DNA of 64,000 nt from Laguncularia racemosa (taxonomy: Eukaryota > Streptophyta > Magnoliopsida > Myrtales > Combretaceae): assembly GCA_037954665.1 (NCBI GenBank), contig JBBMOL010000116.1:2074807-2138806 (forward strand), given 5' to 3'. Both the position numbers and the translations under genes were made by a program. The notes below the pieces were generated by a model that saw only the letters and a program-made list of their open reading frames with translations, was not told the origin of the DNA and ran no database searches. This document shows, piece by piece, positions 57,717 through 64,000 of this stretch (the first letter of the stretch is position 1; each line of letters starts with the position of its first letter).

Positions 57717-59314
57717 TGATCACGGTAAACTATATATATAAAATAATAGTGAATTCTCTAGCAAGTATACTAGGTCGGAATCAAGTAATCTAGAAGTGAG
57801 TAGAGTGTCGATCCTTCGAGGACTAAAATGATTACTAAACCTATAATAACTTTTACTGATATCTAGGCAATTCAAAGAAATATCCTTTTAACTACTTAAT
57901 TAAAAACCGTACTCAAACAAGAACTATGAGAATATTATAAAATAAACCTTTCAATTGATAAGGTGGGAATTAAGAATTCACCCTAGACACACTAATCAAA
58001 TTGCCATCATGTTATTTAGAGTAACCTATGTATGGTTATTCAAATGGGTTTATAACCATAAACCTTCAATTAATTAGTCAACTTCTATATCTCTAATTAA
58101 CAAAGGATTCTAAATTACATCCATACACTTCCCAGTGCTATAATTGCCTAATACCCTAATGCAATTACTCCTAATTCCTTAGTGGATAATTAATTAAAAC
58201 ATTTCTTTAAATTCCAGATAAACCCTAATTCAATTAATTAACGCCGCTTCCATTTTGTTATATTAATCCAATTAAGAATCCCTAACAAATTCTATCTCAA
58301 CTCTCGTATTGATAAAATTTCTAACAATTAAAACCTTTAAGAATTTCAATTGAAATTATAGGAATTGCAATTATGAATAATCCACAAATACCTTAATCTA
58401 ATAACATGACTACAATTATCACTTTAGCAATCTAGGGTTTCATTCTTCTTCCCACCAATTGAATCTAGCCAGCCATAGATTTGACAATGAATGCACAAGT
58501 TACAATGGAATATTTGAGAGAATTCATGAATCATATAAACACAAATCACAAAATTGCATAAATAAATAAAGATAAGAAATCACCAATTTTGCAATACAGT
58601 TGGAGAGAATTCGAACACAAAAACTCTAGAGATCACTTCCCAAAGCCAACTATAAATACTTCTCAATTGATCACAAGGAAAACTTGTTTCAATCTCTTGT
58701 TCTTGCTATCAAAATGAAATATTCTCTCAAAGAACAAAAGTTTGAAAATTGGAAATTGCCAAAAGTCCCCCTTTTACATTTCTTCTCAAAGGAATATATA
58801 AAAACAATCAGGAAAATTAAAAGTCACATTTTTCGCAGGTGTTCCACCACATGAGGCATGGCCATATGATAAGTGGTTTTTCCACCACCACTTGAGGCAT
58901 GGCCATGGTCTCACCCCATAGGCTCCTCAGTATCTTTCGCAGATGTTCCACCACATGAGGCACGACTGTATAATAAGTGGTGTTTCCACCACCACTTGAG
59001 GCATGGCCGTATGATAAGTGGTGTTTCCACCACCACTTGAGGCATGGCCATGGTCTTACGCCATAGGCTCCTTGGTATCTTTCGTAGATGTTCCACCTCT
59101 TCCCACGGCCGTGTGATATCCTTTGCCTACTAATTTTCTTCATTTCTTCATGTTTTTCAACTCCTAATGCACTCTTTTCTTGTCTAAGTCCATTGATTCC
59201 TAAAATATCAAAATACAAGCACTTCAGTATCTTTATCTTGGTGATTTGTTTTCAAATTTAACAATAACAACCTCCAAATCATAAGATAAATCATGAGATA
59301 ATATGCTGTTATCA
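57717..59314 (-). mobile_element. LTR on the minus strand, probably solo or a 3' LTR remnant
   Basis: On the minus strand it runs TGATAACAGC to CCGTGATCA, 1598 bp. The flanks AAGAG (57712-57716) and AAGAC (59315-59319) differ by one base, a possible TSD. The phrase cctcgaaggatcgacactctactcac near its end resembles the end of family F. A repeat block with ggcatggcc lies at 58830-59110. Confidence 0.55.
58869..59113 (-). repeat. Short tandem repeats with aagtggtg...caccactt hairpins
   Basis: The unit ataagtggtgtttccaccaccacttgaggcatggcc recurs at about 58871, 58973 and 59013, with a longer cattaggctcct...ttccacc unit around it. CACGGCCGTG is at 59104-59113. Open frames here are repeat products. 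Confidence 0.75.
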
Positions 59315-59319
59315 AAGAC

Positions 59320-60703
59320 CAAGTGTTGGGAGGTAACTTCTATAAATCATCCCCAAGCTTTGGACTTATAGTATATTGGCAAATTAAGAAAGACAACATA
59401 AGGCTTAATTGAAACAACATTCACCTAACCTAAAGTAAATTGTCTCGACCAATAACTTGATCCTAATCTAAACAATGAGTGAGTTATTAGGCCCCAATCA
59501 AAGGATGACATCTTTTGATGCATGGTAGTTTCCAAAGGCCAATGCAAGGTTACACATAAAAGAATCACCTCTTACAGGCCTTTTGAGCACCGTATAGTGC
59601 TAATAGCCTTCTTATGGCATGAGATGTTAAGATGCATAGCTAGTTATTATTGGAGCCTTTCCTTTGTTAGTCCATTTGTTGAGTGATCACATAAATATGG
59701 TAGACAATCAATGGGTACCAATTACAAAAAGCATAAATAATCATGCAACCATAACTAAAGTTATCTTTCACATTATTAGAGTATATTAGCAACTAGATAG
59801 ATATCTATCACATGCATTAACTCTTTTATCCCTAATCACACATCACAAGTTAAAGGTAAATTATATATAGTCTAACTAACCTATCAAGCATAAATAAGCA
59901 TGCAATCATAAAGTATCACTCATCTGGATATCCTGCAAAGCTAGAGTAGCTATCTTCAAAGATGATAATTGTTAACCGTAATAATTCGTTGAATGGAGCT
60001 TAATAGATATGACAAGATCACTTATAGATTAATATAGGGAAAATTATCAATTCAGTTCTCAATGTTTGCTATCTTTTCAAATTGAGCCCTAAACCTTAAA
60101 TTTTTTCTATTTCGGCCCTTATCATTTGAAAAAACATGTAAACGAGTTCTTCATTAGTATGCCATTAGTTTTTTCATTAGTAATGAATGACATGTGTTGC
60201 TTTTTTTTTTGTTCACATAATTTTATTAAATAAATAATAAAGGAAAATATTACAAAATAAATAAATTAATAAAAATTATAAAATATTTAGGAAAAAAAAT
60301 AAAAATATAAAATATAAAATAAATAAAAAATAGAAAAATAATAAATAATGCAATATTAAATTTAATTAATAATATATATGTATGTGTGTGTGTGTGTGCA
60401 TACATACATATATATATGTAATTTTTGCAAAAAGCAAAAATAAATAAATAAATAAAAACTAATAAAAAAAATTTGGCTACCCCTTTACCTTAGGGTTGTC
60501 GGAATAGCTAAATTCTTGAAGTGGATCATGTAATCTACCGGTAGCCATAGTTAGCTACCTAAAGCAAAAACGAAAAAGAAACTCGATCAGGTTGCAAGAC
60601 CCAACTTTCAACCCAATTATATTTCCTTTTTTTTCTTTCATTGTTTATAATTTACTCTAAAAGAGGTCAAATGACCTCCCTTGGAGGTAGGCAGCCACCT
60701 ATC
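59320..60703. other. Unassigned AT-rich region
   Basis: 59320-59440, read on the minus strand, resembles the region before the 3' LTR of Ty3 elements (cttggggatgatttatagaag). 60038 onward starts gggaaaattatcaattcag, which is like a MULE end, but no partner was found. An AT-microsatellite zone lies at 60230-60460. No gene seen. Confidence 0.35.
60366..60421. repeat. TG microsatellite inside an AT/TG inverted repeat
   Basis: The tract atatatatgtatg, then (tg)n, then catacatacatatatatatg forms a long near-palindrome around the (tg) run. Confidence 0.75.
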
Positions 60704-61738
60704 GATAGGAATCAAAATCCTACATGACCTATCATTAGGTTAAGAACCAAAAGATTTCAAATCTTGGCGATGAAGGTCCTTTCTGAGCAAGTCGACCATA
60801 GAATTATTTTCTTACTAACCTCTTTTCTATTATTCATGTATTGTATATTCCAATAGGCACACTTATCATGATTTACAGGACAATGGACAAACTCACTAAG
60901 ACTCAGCTTATGGGTTATCCATAGATCGACCTAAATTGAAGATAAGTTGGACCAACGAGTTGATTTGAACACTCGGTATGTTGAGAACTATTTTTATTTG
61001 TTTGTTATTTATTTGGAACCATTTATGTTGTAAGTGTTTTGGGACACTTTTATTTGGTTATAATTTGTGTTTTAGGACCAGCTACCCTATAGTGGCATAG
61101 TTGTAATTTTATGGATATTTTAACCCTAAACGGAGCAACTTGCTTAAGTAGGGTTTTAAGGAACTTTTTGATAATTTTTAGAAAAAAAAAAACACTTCAT
61201 GTGTTAAGGGTTAAGGTTTCCTAATTCCAATTTTCTCTTATCAATTTCAATCCTAAAATTGAGATTGTGGTGAGTGGCTTCAAAGTGAATTGTGAGTAAT
61301 ATCAATTCTCTTTGTTGAAATTTTTTTTTTATCACTAGTGAGTTATATCTAGGGTTGAATTGGATTGTTCTTGGTTAGATTTTGGTTGTATTTGTAATCA
61401 TCTATTATGTTATAAGATTGATTGGTTTTAGCACTTGTTATTACCATTAATTTTTGCTTCATTTTGTGACATGAGTTGGTCATTGTTGGGAAGGAAGATT
61501 ACGGTTTGATCTTGTTGTTTTTGTGTAGTAATCTCATGGGAGTTTTAGTATATTTAGTGATTTCAATTGAGGAATTCATCATTTGTGAATTTTATTATCT
61601 TGGATTATAGCATCTGGATAATATTTGTGACTTAGGGTTCACACAACTTTAGGACCTTGGAACCGGATTGATCTTGTCTTCTTAGGAATTGTAATTCGGT
61701 TTGATTGCATGTGCTTAAACCCCCCTTTAGGCACATCA
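60704..61738 (+). repeat. 5' LTR of B6
   Basis: It starts CGATAGGAATC (the family start TGATAGG with T-to-C) and ends AGGCACATCA. The pol-tail remnant is present. The TATA palindrome seen in all other B LTRs is reduced to agcaacttgct near 61133-61143, so the TATA box itself is lost. Confidence 0.88.
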
Positions 61739-62201
61739 TCTTTTTGGCATCAGAGTAAGTTGTTCATACAATTAGGGTTCATTTGGAAATTTTCTTTTAT
61801 GCTATTTTTGGGATTTGTTGAAGTGGTTATTCAATTGGTTTCATGTGCTTGAATTTGATCATTTAGGCACATCAAATTTTTAGTATTAGAGCAAGTTGTT
61901 CATACAATTAGGGTTCATTTGGAAATTGTCCTTCATGCCATTTTTGGGATTTGTTGAAGTGGTTATTCAGTTGGTTTCATGTGGTTGAATTTGATCATTT
62001 AGCCACATCATCTTTTGGTATCGGAGCTATCAAATTTCGATACTTAAGTTTGATCACGTCCTAGTTGAAGAATTAGTTAGAAGTATTGAGGATTTGCGCT
62101 ATTTGATTAACTAGTTTGATTGACATTGTGTGTTTGTCTTTCAAATTGGTTTTGCATGTGCTTAGAATTGGTTTTAGGCACATCATTTTTGGTATCAGAG
62201 C
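61739..62201 (+). repeat. Tandemly repeated LTR-end/PBS junctions of B6
   Basis: The ends (a)ggcacatca or agccacatca at 61738, 61874, 62010 and 62185 are each followed within about 4-6 bases by a PBS-like 12-mer: TGGCATCAGAGT (61745-61756), TAGTATTAGAGC (61881-61892), TGGTATCGGAGC (62016-62027) and TGGTATCAGAGC (62190-62201). The first two repeat units are 136 bp each and nearly identical; the third is 175 bp. Confidence 0.9.
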
Positions 62202-63582
62202 TTGTGGTTTAAGAGGAGGATTTTGCAATTGAGATTTCAGAATTTAGGGTTCTTAACATTTTGATCCAAAATTGTGAAGTGGAGATCCAATTGTTTAATT
62301 GTGTTGTTGAGGAGTAGTAGTTGCTGCTTGTTATTGTAGACATGGAGCAATTGTGAATCCTTATCTTCTTGTTGTTGACATGAAATTTGAAGGAAAAATA
62401 ATAAGTTTATTGCCTAATGTTTGTTGTAGAATTGGAAATACAATATTTTTGGTAAAAAGGGAAGTGTAATCCTTGTATGATTTCGGAATTGAGTATTTTT
62501 TAGTGTAAATTCCAGATTTGAAATTGTGTGAAGAATAGGAAAACATTTGAAATTCAAACATCCATTAACTTGAAGTAGTTATTGAGTAGCATTAAGGATT
62601 GTTGTTTGAATTTAAATTGTCTTACCTTTTATGGAGAAGGTTGCATTTAGTGGAATTATTTGAATTGTTGTTGCTGCCTTTGTTGTGAGGTTCGATGTAA
62701 GGGAATTCAACAAAAAGTGTTATGTGTGTTAAGGCAAGGAAGTGATACATTTGAAGTATTATTATTGTTGCTTGAAGGAGTTCACCATATGTGTGTGTGT
62801 AAGTGAGAGTGATGGTGTGAATTGTTGTATGTGTGAAGTAGTGTTAAGTGATCTTGAAGTGGAAGTGAGGAGTAAGAGTGTTGATCCTTTGTGATCAATT
62901 GAAGAAGTGTTAATTGTGTAGTGTATTTTTGGAAGTGAGGAGTAGCAAATTGTGATTTCAGATTTGAATTTTCAGAATTGAAGTGTGAGTTAAGAAGCAA
63001 TTTGAATTTCAAAATAGACATTAACTGGTTGTTTAATTGTGTGTCATTTGAATCTTGCACTTATTGAACTCATTTTTGAATTTAAAAGTGAGCTACCTTA
63101 TTTTGTATTGAAGTTATGGTTTTTGTTGTAGTTTGTGGAAGTGGGGAGTATATCGTGGCTTGAAGATTGTATGTAGTGTTGTATCTTTGTATATTTAGTG
63201 AAGGGTGTGTACATTTAGTGTTAGTTATTATATGTGTTATTGAGATCCTTGTTGCTAGTGGCGTGAAACATTGTGAACCGTAAACAAGAAAGGAAGTTGT
63301 GTGGCGGTGTATTGTGTGTTGTGTATATGTTTAATTATTGCTAATTGTGTATTTAAGTGGTGAGAAGCCAAGGTAAGAAAAAGGAAAGTGAGTAGTAGAA
63401 TTTGAAATTCAAACAAGTCATTAAAGTGTGAAAGTAATTAAACTAATTACTTAAACACTTATAGTTGAATTTAATTCTATCTAATTGAAAGTAGTTGAGT
63501 GTACTTCATTTGTAGTTTGGTTATGTACTTGAACCGTGGAAGTGTAAGGATAAATATTGTGTTGTTGGGTTTAAACACAACC
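62202..63582 (+). other. Leader of B6
   Basis: AT-rich with many ttg, gtg and gaag runs. It parallels the B1 leader after its PBS (gatccaaaattgtg, ttgttgaggag). No gene. Confidence 0.7.
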
Positions 63583-64000
63583 ATGTCTAGTGAAATGTTT
63601 CATTCTACTAATGTATTGCGCTAGACATTGACTACTTTTACTACTAAGGACGATGAACAAAAGGAAAATTTGTTCTACACTTCTTGTAGGGTATAAGGAA
63701 ATTTATGTGTCCTTATAGTTGATGGTGGTAGTTATACCAATGTGGTAGTAGCATCGTTAGTATCAAAACTAAAACTTATCACTACTCCATATCCTAAACT
63801 GTATAAATTACATTGGCTTAGTGATCAGGGGAGTTTACATGTGACCCAAAGAGCTAGGGTACCATTTAGTGTAGGGAATAAATACTGTGATGAAATTGAG
63901 TGTGATATTCTACCTATGTGTGCATCCCACATATTGCTTGGTAGGCCTTGGTTATATGACAAGAGGGCCTTACATGATGGCTTTAGGAATACATATGTAT
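63583..64000 (+). pseudogene. Protease-like coding region of B6, partial
   Basis: After ATG 63583 a few residues lead directly to ENLFYTSCRV, a TAA, GNLCVLIVDGGSYTNVV (about 63725) and YKLHWLSDQGSLHVT. HILLGRPWLYDKRALHDGF follows near the window end. The order and the absence of capsid match B3. Stops at about 63622 and 63692 inactivate it. Confidence 0.83.

Larger units (their letters stand above)
60704..64000 (+). mobile_element. B-family retrotransposon B6 (5' part; runs off the window)
   Basis: The 5' LTR is 60704-61738, followed by four LTR-end/PBS junctions, a leader and a protease-like coding region to the window end. As in B3, gag is essentially missing. Confidence 0.88.

Noticed and set aside
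58817..59218. Open frame on the minus strand rich in VVVE and GG
   Set aside because: It arises from short tandem repeats in an LTR.
60038..60200. Second Mutator-like element starting gggaaaattatcaattcag
   Set aside because: No inverted partner or duplication was found to the right.

Overview
This is nuclear DNA of a flowering plant, most likely a eudicot. It is AT-rich, carries one intact intronless receptor-kinase gene of the plant-specific CrRLK1L family, and is otherwise almost entirely transposable elements nested inside one another. The species cannot be named from the sequence. Boundaries below come mainly from paired target-site duplications (TSDs), TG...CA LTR ends and primer-binding sites (PBS) read directly from the bases.

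Left part (1-17063). A decayed hAT transposon (1 to about 11389) holds a solo LTR (1992-3033, TSD TCTTC) and a complete Ty3/gypsy element A (3582-10869, two 555-bp LTRs, TSD GAGTT). A's gag is split by another solo LTR (4430-6050, TSD GAACC). From 11741 to 17063 lies what looks like one very long minus-strand LTR (family E) with microsatellites and a puzzling open-frame fragment.

Gene island (17064-20291). This is the only stretch that looks like host genic DNA. It holds an 847-residue CrRLK1L receptor kinase resembling Arabidopsis At2g23200. Its stop codon directly abuts the first base of an LTR.

Nest (20292 to about 44833). Element B1 (plus) starts right after the kinase stop codon. Its PBS is split by B2 (minus, 21273-42932, TSD CAGAG). 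B2 in turn carries C, a young Tat/Ogre-like element with an intact 1161-codon pol frame (24738-36070, TSD GTAAG), and D, an internally deleted Ty3 element (36513-41891, TSD AATCC).

Right part (44834-64000). An Athila-like remnant (minus) is split by B3 (TSD ATAAG), whose right LTR holds solo LTR B4 (TSD AATGT). Then follow an LTR-like block with solo LTR B5 (TSD CTAGG), a decayed chromovirus-like gag/PR region (G), an E-LTR-like fragment carrying a Mutator-like non-autonomous element (10-bp TSD ATTTGTGATC), a minus-strand LTR (57717-59314), and B6, which runs off the right end.

The B family (B1-B6 plus the solo LTR in the hAT) is the most interesting content. Its copies keep gag and/or protease but lack reverse transcriptase and integrase. 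Its LTR overlaps the end of pol. Its TATA box sits in a 20-bp palindrome that persists even where the bases have changed on both arms. One copy (B6) has four LTR-end/PBS junctions in tandem.
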